Part shown: positions 30,309 through 41,352 of the stretch, in pieces | Layout: each line of letters starts with the position of its first letter | How positions within the stretch are numbered: the stretch's first letter is position 1 | Assembly: GCA_022695795.1 (NCBI GenBank) | Contig: MU404055.1 | Location: 744,001-808,000, forward strand | Reading direction: 5' to 3' | From: Biscogniauxia marginata | Lineage: Eukaryota; Ascomycota; Sordariomycetes; Xylariales; Xylariaceae | Length of the DNA stretch: 64,000 nt | Notes under the pieces: model-generated | Seen by the model: only the letters and a program-made list of their open reading frames with translations | What the model was told of the DNA's origin: nothing | Database searches by the model: none | Program-made: the position numbers and the translations under genes

Positions 30309-32932
30309 GATGACGGTAGGTCGCCTAAGGAGCCTTGGATAGGCGGTATCTCATGGAGGCGTTGAGGGTGTTGCAGTTCTTGCCGGTTTCGACGAGAGAT
30401 TCGTAGTTGAAGATGTTTGTATAGTCCGTAGTCTCCGCGTTAGTGTAGTCTCCCCGGGGCCTTTATAGATGGGTGTTTCTCTTCGTGACTCTCTAAGACT
30501 AAGGCGTCGGTCACTTCCTGTGGTCCTGTCGGTGAACCCGGGAAAACTAGGTAATGGGTGACTGGCGAGAAGTATGGGTTAAGTCCAAGTCGGACTGAGA
30601 CGTTTGAGGTCAAACGAGCGATTTAGGGACTCTTTGTGGGACAAAAGCTGTGTAAGTTGAAGCCAGGTATGGTTTTGTGCTTCGGGGATGCAATGAAGGA
30701 GAGGGTCCAAGGAGGCCAGAGCTTTAGATTAGAGAAGGGTGCTCGTGTTTTTAGGAGCTATCAACATGATTGGATGCTCTTTACTTTGCTCTTGGCCAAT
30801 AGAAGAAGGCGTGACGGGCTGAGATGCTTCAACAATGAGTGAGGCGGCGTCAAGGCGGGTGAATACGTCAGTCAAGCTAGGGAAATGTCAAGGGTTTCGC
30901 CAGCAACAGGTACTTCTTTTGAGAGTCATGATACTTTACGGAGTGTCATTATAGAAGTAACAGGGTACCAAAGGGACCACGTCGGGTTTGTGCAGCGTAA
31001 TTTGATATTAAAGGAAAAGAAACATCGAAGAGAGATTTATGGAGGAACTGGTGGACACCTGGTCGATGAAGTGCGTGGTAGTAAGTGGTAGTGGTGGGGG
31101 AGCAAGGCCAGGGTCCAGGTAACAAACCCATCAAGTAGACTATGCCCGAGTGAGTACCAGGGCAGAAGAACGACCAGGGGAGGGGTGTGAGAGGTTTGTG
31201 ATGTGCGTGTCGAAACATCGAACTGTGGAGACTACATACGACAGTTTCTATATGTAATTCAGTCGGGTATAATAAAGCTAGTAGTTCGTAGAAGAACTTT
31301 TTGGGTAGTACTTTACTAACTACGCCAACCAAGGACGCCGAGAGAGAGAAGGAGGAGGAGTCGGTAGAGCGATGTCATGAATATACACGCCCATGGAATC
31401 GAGATAGATGCTACTTCGGTACGCATATGCTGTATACATTGGTCTGTCCCCTAGAGGCCCTAGATGTAAGTCGGACACACGACTTGTTGGCCATGCGAGC
31501 TACCGACTAGGGGCTGATGACATTGCCACGAAAGCATGCATGAGCTCGCAGAAAACAATTCACCACTCTCCATCTTTCTAGCTAGCACGCTTAGAAAGTG
31601 CTAGACCGGCGGGTTAATGACGCAAATAGGTACGGCGACGAACTAAAGAGGCAGAGGCAGAGACAAGACGAACGAGGTGTTCCAAGCTCTCAGCCCAAAC
31701 CAGGATGGCCCAAGCAGGGCTTCTCTCTGCCGGCAGAGAGGGTTCAAGGAGCTGCCCTGAAATTCGGGCACGACAGCTGGGACCAGGGTTTGCAGTGCCA
31801 GATCCAAGCCGTAAAGGAACCAAGTGTGCTCATGCACATCAAGCACCGCCCGGGAAAAGTACAGCGCCGTCCAGGGCCTGGAGACCCATGGCGATCCAAC
31901 GTAGGGCAAGACAAGGCTTGGAGGAGATCGGTTCGGAGAAAGCTCCAATCCTAGTCCAACGATGAGTTCCAGAAGCCCCAGTGAATAGATCAGGTGGCGG
32001 TGGCTGCCATGAAACTGCAGAGGGAGTGGGGACTATGAAACCGACTGCCATATGCTAGTTACTGCTGATGTGCATGTGCGGATACGCTTAGCTGCTGACC
32101 ATGATGCCCTTGCTGGTTACGACGGTACCATGGATTTAGCTTAGTTACTCGAAAGGGCAGACTGTTCCTGTGCGCAGCGTATATATTGGAGGCATCGTGC
32201 TAGGCGACGAATCGCTTGCGCCTCTTCGCTTGAACATGGATCGCCTAGGCGCAAGTGGGTGGTGTCGTTGGATTGCTAGATCGGACAGACGTCAACCGCA
32301 CGAGCGATGGAACGGGTGCCGGTGTTGTATGTATGTACTCGACTTCTTACAGATGTCTCCGCCCGGCAATCTGCCCGGCACAATGTACATTGTCTGATTG
32401 TCCACCGTCGCAACAAGGCTTTGTCCCCTTCGGAAGCGGGAAATGGGGCTCTCTAACATTGCAAAGCCCAACGTCTGTGCGGGCTCAAAGCTTTGTACCC
32501 CCCAAAAATGCCCCCGGGCTGTTCTTGTTCACATATCACACACACCCAGGCATACGCTCAACATACATTGCCTGCAAGACGAAGCTCCATCGCGACGTCA
32601 GCCAGATTCGTGAATGCGTCCAGGGTTACAATGGAGCCACCGCAAGAAACAAATGGGTTTATGCCTGGTTGCCGGGAATAGGCTTCTTGGGCTGGTGAAC
32701 TGGCGGTCAGCTCTTGCATACCACACAAGACACTTGTAACTTGTGGGAAAAGTATCTCTCCGTGAGGCGGTACCGAGTATCTGCCTCTCCCCATGGCGTG
32801 CATTGCGACAACTGCCATGAACCATGATCTACTTCGCTTTTGCAACGTACGGCCACTACAAAACTTGGTTGGGGGTCCATTCTCGTACATGATGCTTATG
32901 CTTGTCAAGAGTCTTCAAGTCATAGCAGCGAG

Positions 32933-32937
32933 TTTTA

Positions 32938-32968
<31 letters not shown>

Positions 32969-32970
32969 TT
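32933..32970. repeat. TTTTTA hexanucleotide repeat
   Basis: About five tandem copies of tttat/ttttta units in gene-free DNA, flanked by non-repetitive sequence. Confidence 0.85.
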
Positions 32971-35467
32971 TTCACTCCTTTAGTTCGGCCGCCGTCTGAT
33001 AGGATTGGGGCCCCTGTCACATCTTGTCAAAAAAAAAAAAAAAGAAAGAGCTGCGGGTTTAGCTTATAGTCCTAATCGAGAATCGGGCAGACAAGCAGAC
33101 GAACTACCAGTGACAACGACGGGAAGAATGGTGTGGGCCAGGCCGTTGATACACCGCACCACTACGACGATATATCCTGCCCGTTCGTATTGTGGATAGC
33201 GTAGCTAGCGGATACAGCCCTTCTGGCATTGTGCTGAACAGTACTTTGCCATTGTTCAGGGCCCAACTGAGGTAAGCCAGAATATGTCCCTCAAACAGTG
33301 AGGCAGTTCGTCAATTCGTTCGCGCATGCACTTGCTGTTCTTGCCCTTACACACCGGCCGGAGGGAACAAGCGCGGGATGGATGGACGGGATGGCATTAG
33401 ATGGGGGTAGTTAGTGGGTGGGTGGTTGATCGTCAACCGGCTTGTTTGGCTGTTGCTGCCCGAACACAGCGGATCCCGTCCTCCCCCCTCCCCCCCTTCT
33501 CCGTTTGTCAATCAATTAAAGGCCAAGCGCTATAGCCCTACCCGGTCTCGAGGCGAATAGAATAATAGTATTGTCGCAATGCCATGTTTCGGGGAAGTGA
33601 GAATTTTGCGGAGAAGCGAAGAGAATGCCCAGGTTGCTTAGTGAATATTAATAGGCACATAGTCGAAGACTGGACCCTCTCGTGGTTGGCACATGACCAA
33701 GCGGGTTGTAAGATTACTTTCTCTTCTCCTCGACCACACTAGAGGCCATCGTGCTTAGGTCGACCTTTACACGCCGAGTGTGACACCCGAGGTCAAGTGA
33801 GGCGATGCGTATGTATGTACTTGTTCGTTTTTGCTCAGATTTCTGATATACTGTTCCTGTCAAATTCCTGATGGGCCAGTCAATCTGGGGACCGCCCGGT
33901 TGGGCTCACTAGCCTAGATGGCGACCTCAGCTGCGCATTGTACTCTCAGCCTGTTTCTGTCTACCTGGCAGCCGAACAGCTGCGTTGGCCCTGCATCGGC
34001 CGCTGGACCTGGTCCAACTTGTCGAATACTTGCATGCGGCAGCCGGCGCCTGTATACCCACATCTACATCAGTCTATGCGTGGCTTGATAATACGTGTAC
34101 GGCCACAATGCCACAATGAGGTCGACGCCCAGGGAACGTCATGCCGCAGGTCTGCCGGCATGAGGCTTTTTAGAAGGCCTAGCTCTCACGGCTGAACCAT
34201 ATCAGGCCGTGTTGATACCTAATACCTGCGATTCAGTCTGGCCAGATTGTAGAATGCAATTCTCATCACTATTCACGCCCAAAGCTCACGAGATCAGTCG
34301 CGCAGGGTATCTAAGAGGTTCGCCACCGTCACTACTGGATCGGGTTGTAACAGCGGGTGGGCTACCTGTCCAAGGGTGAAGGAGGAAGCGGTGAACAGTC
34401 CACAAATCCCGGGCTAGGCCAGCAAGAACCAGGCATCGCTGCTGAGACGATGTCATCGCGACCTTTAGCTTGGGCTCCCGGGAGTAGAGTTCTTGTCGGT
34501 AAATATGCATGCTATACTTGCTTTTGGCGTTTCAGTTCAGGCTCTAAACATCGATTACACGAACCATGAGGACCGATTGTACGGGTGCTAGCTAAGCCGA
34601 ACTTTCGGAAAAGAAAAGAAGTTATAAGAAAAATTTTCTTCCCCAACGTAAATCAGCTTGAGCAACATCGAGAACAGCAATTTGAGATATGACCTGTCTT
34701 TTCGATTCGCCCGAAAAAAACAGGATTTCGAGGAGCATGGTTTGACGGTATATTCGTTTTGTTTGCCTGGCGGTGAAATCGTTGGACCCAGCTTGCCGTC
34801 TTCCCCGTGCAGCGTGAAGGCCTAGCCTGCAGCGCGGCTGATAAGATTGTCAGTGCCAGATATAGGACTTTTGGCATGATCAGTCTGCGGATCACTGGCC
34901 TCCTGACCATAACTTGGAAGTCGGCAGGAGGAGCATCGACGGCGTGTCGATATCCGCGGGTTTATGGCGATGTCAATGCTTAACTGCAGGAGCTCGACAG
35001 GACAGGTGCCTCGATGCCGCTGGAGGTCTGTCGTGTGCCTGGTGGATTGGACATCCAGAGAGGCGGACAAACGCCAGCGTCCAATAACGCATTCACCTCT
35101 GGCCTACCGCCCCTTGCTTGTCATACGTGAGGATTGCGATGGATCTCGGATTCTCGGACTACGGTAGGCATCGGTAGCTATCCTTTCGGGTACTTACTTG
35201 ACAAGTAGAGACGCATGTACCTGGTTGCATGGGCGTCTAGCACGAGATTGATTGGCAGGTAATAGGGCGTGTGTGCGTGTGTGTGTGGCGTTTGGAGTTT
35301 GGAGAGAGGGATTGCGAGGAGGGAGGACGGGGAGGAATGAGTGCAAGTATGAAGCCGCTAACCTAAAGTTACGGACAAATCTTTAGTGCCTAACCCTGCA
35401 GGGGGTCCACGTTCTTTTTGGCTGCTTGGGACTATTTGTGGCTGAGTGTGGCGCCATTAGGACTAAC

Positions 35468-35496
35468 GTTACCTACCTACCTAGGTAAGGTAGGTA
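35468..35496. repeat. Palindromic TACCTA/TAGGTA cluster
   Basis: The sequence runs through three TACC/ACCTA units into three AGGTA units around a central CCTAGG, with one extra A in the right half. It can fold as a near-perfect hairpin. It is the densest copy of the motif dispersed through this window and lies about 450 bp upstream of ALF1. Confidence 0.8.
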
Positions 35497-35929
35497 GTAT
35501 TACGCCCTCTTTTTACCTATTTCATCATTATTATTTTATCTACCTAGTGTAGGTATTTTCTGTTTTTAGGCAGGGTACCTAACAAGACAAGTCGGGCTCT
35601 CCAACTTCACCTTGCGCGTACGGCCAACGAAAGAAAGAGAAGGCCTTAGATACAAGGTGTCTATTAGTTGAGTCATCACTTTAACGCCACCTCGGGAAGG
35701 TAACCTACTACCTAGTGGGATTCATTGCAGCCCGCAATCATCGAGTATCTTGTCTACGGATACCCAGGTCTCACCTTAGGTACCTACCAGCCCTGCCTTA
35801 CTCGCGCCTCATTTCCCCCGGGAAGAAAAGAAAAGGCACATTCCTGTTGAGCTTAGCGAACGTCTCGTCAGCCTCACCGTGGTCCCCGTGTCGCCATCTC
35901 ATCCAATCACAACTCCGAGCCAGACGAAC

Positions 35930-36765
35930 ATGGCAGATGTTCCGCTCCAAGTTATCTCCGAGTTCTCGTCGTCTGAACGGCGGATCACTCCGTCCTGGTC
36001 TATCAGTCAGCTGAAGAGCAAACTGGAGCCCATCACCGGTGTTCCGCCTTCATGCCAACGCATCAGCCTGAAGACTCCCACCGAAGGGACTATCGCCGTC
36101 GAGGCAGCAAACGAGGACCTCACACCATTGTCTAGTTTTCCTCTATCTACCTACGCAGAACTCCATGTAAGTGGGCTACTTGCCTTGTCTGGCCGGCCCT
36201 CTGTGTGAGCGCATCTGTGTGCAACCGAGCAGCCTTATGTAGTTGCGACGGGCTATGAAGACCAACACGCTAGCAGGTTATCGATACTCGACCGGCTGCA
36301 GCCAAACTGAATCTAAACGATACATCTGGTGTCGAGAAATACGTCCTGCCTGCCGAGGAGTACGAGAAGAAGGCGGACTCTGTACTAGCTTGGAAAAAAG
36401 CCGAGAAACTCGGACGTTTCAATCCTGATGCGCCTAGCATAGAGCAGGCCAAGATTGACGCCTTTAACCAAGAGATCAAGAGTCGAGGCATTGAGGTGGG
36501 TAAGAGGTGTAGAGTGGGTGGTGACGACTCTCGCAGGGGCGAGATCAAGTATGTTGGTGAAGTTAAGGAGATTCCAGGCACTATAGGTGCTTGGGTCGGC
36601 ATTCACCTTGACGAGCCAGTAGGGAAGAATGATGGCAGCATCGGAAGTACAAGGTATTGGGGAGCAGAGTCAACGCTCAAGCATGGCGTCTTCGTCAGGC
36701 CAGAGCGAGTCGAGGTCGGCGATTGGCCTGTACTGAATGATCTGGAAGACATGGAAGAGATATGA
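35930..36765 (+). CDS. ALF1: Tubulin-folding cofactor B (TBCB/Alf1)
   Basis: Exons 35930-36166 and 36277-36765 give 241 residues, the usual family length. Residues 1-80 form the ubiquitin-like domain (SISQLKSKLEPITGVPPSCQRI). A helical linker follows (YVLPAEEYEKKADSVLAWKK, IEQAKIDAFNQEI). The C-terminal CAP-Gly domain has EVGKRCRV, GTIGAWVGIHLDEPVGKNDG, STRYWG and KHGVFVRPERVEVGD; GKNDG is the diagnostic motif. The protein ends DDLEDMEEI-like, an acidic tail as in EEY/F-type tubulin mimics. It captures alpha-tubulin released from chaperonin and hands it to cofactor E, acting in the cytosol. The intron is phase 0 with donor GTAAGT and acceptor CAG. Identification is firm. Confidence 0.94.
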
Positions 36766-39660
36766 ACTAGACGTTTGTTTCGTGGCCTTTGGAGTTAGAC
36801 CCATGTACGACATCCATATTGCTAGGCAGGCCGCCAGGTGCAGCTTTAGTTGCAAGGGGGTTCAATAGCAACCAGAAGCAGTAACGCTATCATTCCTTCC
36901 CAAAGGCGCTTAAAATGCCCATAGTGGAGAGGCTGCGTATACTTTCTCGGCATGAGAGGGTTGGAAGAATACATCAGGGGTGTCAGGAGCACAGCCGGCA
37001 GGTAACTAAAGTATTGATCTTCTCAAACCGATCCCGTGTGGTATCGTGAAGTCTTCAAACATTGGTATCGCATGACTTGGGGCCCTAGAGTTGATAATTG
37101 GGCATAATCTGGATCGCCGAAATTGGCGAGAATGTTATCTTGGAGCCTTCTGATATTCGAGTTCGGCTGTTTAGCTACTAGCAGCATGCTGCAATGCAAC
37201 AGACCTGTTGGGCTGTCTATTGAGACGCTGTCGCAACTGCATGCTATAAGAACCTTGATTGGTAAAACGAATTATTTCCCAATATGTCGTGTTACTGCCA
37301 GGGTATAAACACCTTTGCGCCTATGTAGCAACGAATTCTAATATTTCCGCCCTGGATACGTGTCTATCTAATATAAGCTAGGGGAGCAAGTATAGGCGGC
37401 AAATGGAAACCCTTGGAATCGTAGATCTTAGGTCTAACGAATTTGATATATGGCACGCGTGTAACCGATGTAAAATAAAAAATAAAAAATAAAGAGGAGG
37501 GGGGGCTTGCATTGAGGCGGAGAGTTTAGGATCAGAGGATCCCACCATAGTTGTAGGCAAGATCCGAGTCTGCCGAACGAACAGCCACGCGCTTACGGCA
37601 TGATTTATTTGCAAAATTAAAACATTGTTTGCAGTGTAAGGCGGCATAACTTAACAGATGTTCTCTCCGTCGATCACGACTAGCTACCTTCGGTATACAG
37701 ATCGTGACAAAGAGGCTTCGAAAGGTAAACGCTCTGTACCTTAGTAGGTACGGAACATGGGAATATGCAAAGCATCAACGGCGATATTGGCTAGGTACGG
37801 GAGAGTCATGATGTCTGATTACGATTCCCGTCTGGTATGAGTCAATTGAGGCTCTTATATGCAGCCAACCATGTGTGTCACGAATCGTGGAATCTGTGTC
37901 GGCCCTGGGTGCCAACATGGGTTCGACATACGAGTAGGTAGTTTTGGTACGGTAGCTTAGATCTATGGGGAAACAAGACCGAGATCTCATTGGATCGTTA
38001 CCATGCGACTGATCGCATTGCGATATCGACAGGCATTAACGTTAGATGGGACCGTGCACTTGTCCGTAATAGTCGATCTGAATCATCGATGATTCGGGCT
38101 CGCGTTTGAGGTGCTATAGTTCGTTCAACTAAACGTTCCGTCAGGGATGAGTGATCACGCATTTGATGACCGCTCGGAACTAAGGCAACATCGCTTTGGG
38201 ATATCACAGATCGATGCAAACTTGCCTATCTTACTCTGTTCGTTAGTCACGATTCTAAGGGCTCAATAGGTAGGTATGTAGTACGCACCTAAGTGGTCGG
38301 TGAAATTGAAGGACAATTGCCTTTCCTCAACTTATATATGTACTTGAGGTATGTAGGCAGGTAAGGTAGGTGTGTAAAGAGGTCGATGCGTATAGGGTCT
38401 AAGATACGCTAAAGCTTGGAAACCGAGCGCGATATGTACTTGCGTAATGTATAATAGGTAGGTAGGTACCTTTGGTAAGCAGAGAATACACCTAAATAAC
38501 TATGTACACAACAGGTAAGCAGAAAGGACTTAACCTACCTAGTTATTAGACTCCGATAGAAACATGGCCAAGCTATAGATCGGCCGCTCTAGAACGACTT
38601 GCATTCTTTAAAAGTATACTATAAACACAAGTGCTTCGGGTATTGACGTATATCATTGATACATGTAAACCGTAGGTAGGTATGTTACATGGAATGAGGC
38701 ACTTGAGGTACATGTTACTAAATTACTAAAACTACCTCATAGCTGTAAGAGACGAGCTGCCATTGGACAATGCTAAGCTTTCTCTTCCCGCTTTAAAAGA
38801 AGGGTGTTGCTAAAACCATGTCCGTCTCATGACAAGTACACTGCTAGCCCACCATTAACTTCATGTTGTGCAGGTACATATCACAGATGATTCTTCAACT
38901 CCGACACCCGTACTGTTGGACACGGGAGAATATCGCATGTCGTACTTGGCATGCATAGGTGATGTCAGTTGACAATTAAATAATTGCATTTATTTACACT
39001 GCCACACCGAGATGATAGGCGTCGGGCTGGCCAAGCGTAATAGTCAGCGAGAGCTGAGGAGGTTAGTGTCATGATTGCACCGTTCATGTTACGGACAAGG
39101 GAGGGGCGGACAAAAAGGGCGTCTTGGCGTCATGGACATCTGCTTGGGATTCCAAATCTTGGCAAACCCAGGCCCTCTGGCAAATGCAAACGCAAATGCA
39201 AACGCAAATGCAAATCCGACCCTGACCCTGACCCCTTCTGTCGCATCGCAACCGTTCTTCCCCACATGCCACTCCCACCTCTGCTGCCACCAGAATTCCG
39301 GCCATCTCACTCGCATCCGAGCTAACCGTCCTGCTTATTCCAACAACCTGATAAAGTACTGATCTCTTGAGCCCTCTGTTCTCCTGCGTCGAGACCAACA
39401 CCCCATCTGTACAGCCGCCCGCCACGGTTGCTTGTCGTCGATCAAGAACCGACAGAAACGCTACCTAGAGAGTCCCCCGGTCTCAATGTCCTGTTCCCGA
39501 GCCACGATTGCCTGAGATTGCCTGAGATGCGCCCGCGCCAGCTTTCTGGCTCGGTAGGTTTGACCACATCCCACCAGGCCTTCTTCTGCGCCTCTATCTT
39601 TTCCCTCCAGCTATTGCACTTCCGCCGGCCGATCGTGTGAAAGCCAACCTCCAACCTGTC
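36766..39660. other. 2.9-kb gene-poor region
   Basis: Between ALF1 and the RING gene. No credible coding frame. TAGGTA motifs are frequent from 37740 to 38700 (for example 38268-38280, 38455-38470, 38671-38681). A tandem repeat at 39180-39216 and a CTGACC triplet follow it. The last 250 bases are pyrimidine-rich, probably the promoter and leader of the RING gene. Confidence 0.5.
39180..39216. repeat. Tandem 6/12-bp repeat (AAATGC/AAACGC)
   Basis: Alternating caaatg/caaacg hexamers, five to six copies, followed by a short CCTGA repeat. In one frame it encodes an Ala-Asn run, but the surrounding frame is not credible as a gene. Confidence 0.85.
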
Positions 39661-41352
39661 ATGGCGATGTCGACCGTCGCCGCTGTCACGAGGACGGCCT
39701 GCTTCCTCTTCGGCCTCGCTTCTGTCCTTCCCGTCGCCTTCGCCGATGAAGCCACCACAAGTTCCATGCAGAGCGTTCCCGAGTACCTGACCCAGTTCCT
39801 TATGACCCTCTCCTTGACCGGCGATGAATCGTCCCCGCTGCCCTACGAATACAGCGTCGCGCCTTTGACCGGAGAAGCTGGGTTGAATCAGTCCAACCAG
39901 GTTTCTTTCAGCGTAATTATTTTCGGCTCTCTATTGCGTTGGCGTGCCAGAACTAAGATAATGGTGTTAGGCGTATGATGTGCAAGGCAGAATGGCCATC
40001 GTGGACCGGTCCAACTTTGATACCCTCGACCCGGACATCATAGCCTTCATGTCTTGCGACTCGAATGACGATAATTCCTACATCGCGCCCGATGACATGC
40101 TCAACGCTGTAATGCGCAATAGACCGCAGGCCATACTACTATTCAGCACTAGCGGGTCTTGTTGCTCTCTTGGTGGTTCCAACCTCGTCTTCAGATCCAT
40201 CTGGACCATGACTAGCCGAGAGGACGCTTGGGAGACGAGAAATCTAACGTCGGTCTCCGCTGGGACTGTTCTGGCGAGAATTGCGGGCAATGATACGTCG
40301 ACAGAATCTGATAGGGCAAGCCAACAGCAGGGCGGGAACAACTCGGCCGTTGCCATGAGCATCCTTTATAGTATTACGGGGCTGATCACTCTGCTTTTCC
40401 TAATTATCATAGCCACCGGCGCAATCCGGGCCCACCGACATCCCGAACGATACGGTCCCAGGGCTAGCGTTGGTGGGAGGCCGAGGCAAAGTAGGGCCAA
40501 AGGACTTGCGCGAGCTGTTCTCGAAACTCTGCCCATCGTCAAGTTTGGTGACACTCCGTCCGACAAGCCCGATGCAGAGAATGAGCTTGAAAGCGTTTCT
40601 GCAGACCGCCAGTCACCAACTTCTCAAGTGCGAGGTTATAACTTACCCAACGCCGCAGATGCACCAAGTTCATCTGCAGAAGCTGCGAGTAGTGCAGTGG
40701 CTCGGCCTACATCTCGAGACGTCACTGCTACTGCTGCGGTTCAAGAAGTTCAGAAGAAAGAGGAACCCAGAGATGAACATCTCGATTGTGCAATCTGTAC
40801 AGAAGAGTTCACATTGGGAGAAGACGTGAGAGTGCTACCTTGTAATCACAAGTTCCACCCGACTTGCGTCGATCCTTGGCTTGTTAACGTTTCTGGAACC
40901 TGCCCATTATGGTAAGTAATCATTCTATATATGGGTTTTGTGAGATTATTGCTAAGAAACTCTCGATTAGTCGTCTCGACCTTCGTCCTCAGGAAGAGGC
41001 AGGTGATGGGGAAGCAGGTCAGGATGTTTTAGTCGACGGTCAACAAACCCCTCCGGCAGGGGGTCAGCATGGTACTACACCTGATAGCCTACAAGTCCCA
41101 GTCGATGGTGACGGACTTGATGCCGACAACGCACAAAGACGACGTAGATCACGACTATTGGACTGGAATAGGTTACGCCATGCGTCCGTCGATGAGCGTA
41201 TCCAAGCTCTGCGACAATACCGGCAATCACAACAAGATGGTGGAGCCGATGATGAACATCGGCATTCGAGAATCACGGAGCGAATGCGTGAGAGATTACA
41301 TCTCCGTGCCCGAGCACCATCACCAGGAACTACACGGTCGACGAGCCCCTAG
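39661..41352 (+). CDS. Membrane RING-H2 ubiquitin ligase (PA-TM-RING type)
   Basis: Proposed exons 39661-39912, 39971-40911 and 40971-41352, 524 residues. A signal peptide starts the protein ([17 protein letters not shown]). A luminal region of about 180 residues with several N-glycosylation sequons resembles a protease-associated domain ([15 protein letters not shown]). One membrane segment lies at about residues 209-235 ([20 protein letters not shown]). The cytosolic part has a RING-H2 at about 357-398: CAIC...[15 protein letters not shown]...CPLC, with the last Cys formed across intron 2 (phase 2). The tail is basic and Gln-rich. Such proteins sort membrane cargo by ubiquitination in the endolysosomal system. 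The first intron could instead begin 12 bases earlier (donor GTTTCT); GTAATT at 39913 was preferred. A downstream in-frame ATG at 39667 is equally possible as start. Confidence 0.88.

Larger units (their letters stand above)
30309..35929. other. 5.6-kb gene-poor region
   Basis: Upstream DNA of the Myb gene and of ALF1. An ATG at about 30354 (minus) opens only a nine-codon frame ending at TAG just before the Myb frame, a possible uORF. Frames such as 31598-31954 plus and 32558-32908 minus have no recognisable domain. Repeats include TTTTTA units at 32933-32970, a 15-A run near 33029, GT repeats near 35270 and dense TAGGTA motifs at 35468-35800. I see no credible protein or RNA gene, but a small spliced gene could be missed here. 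Confidence 0.45.

Noticed and set aside
31598..31954. 118-codon plus-strand frame considered as a gene
   Set aside because: Composition (Arg/Gln/Gly/Pro) and overlapping frames on both strands indicate chance; no domain or splice support.
32558..32908. 116-codon minus-strand frame
   Set aside because: No recognisable domain, overlapping frames of similar length on both strands.
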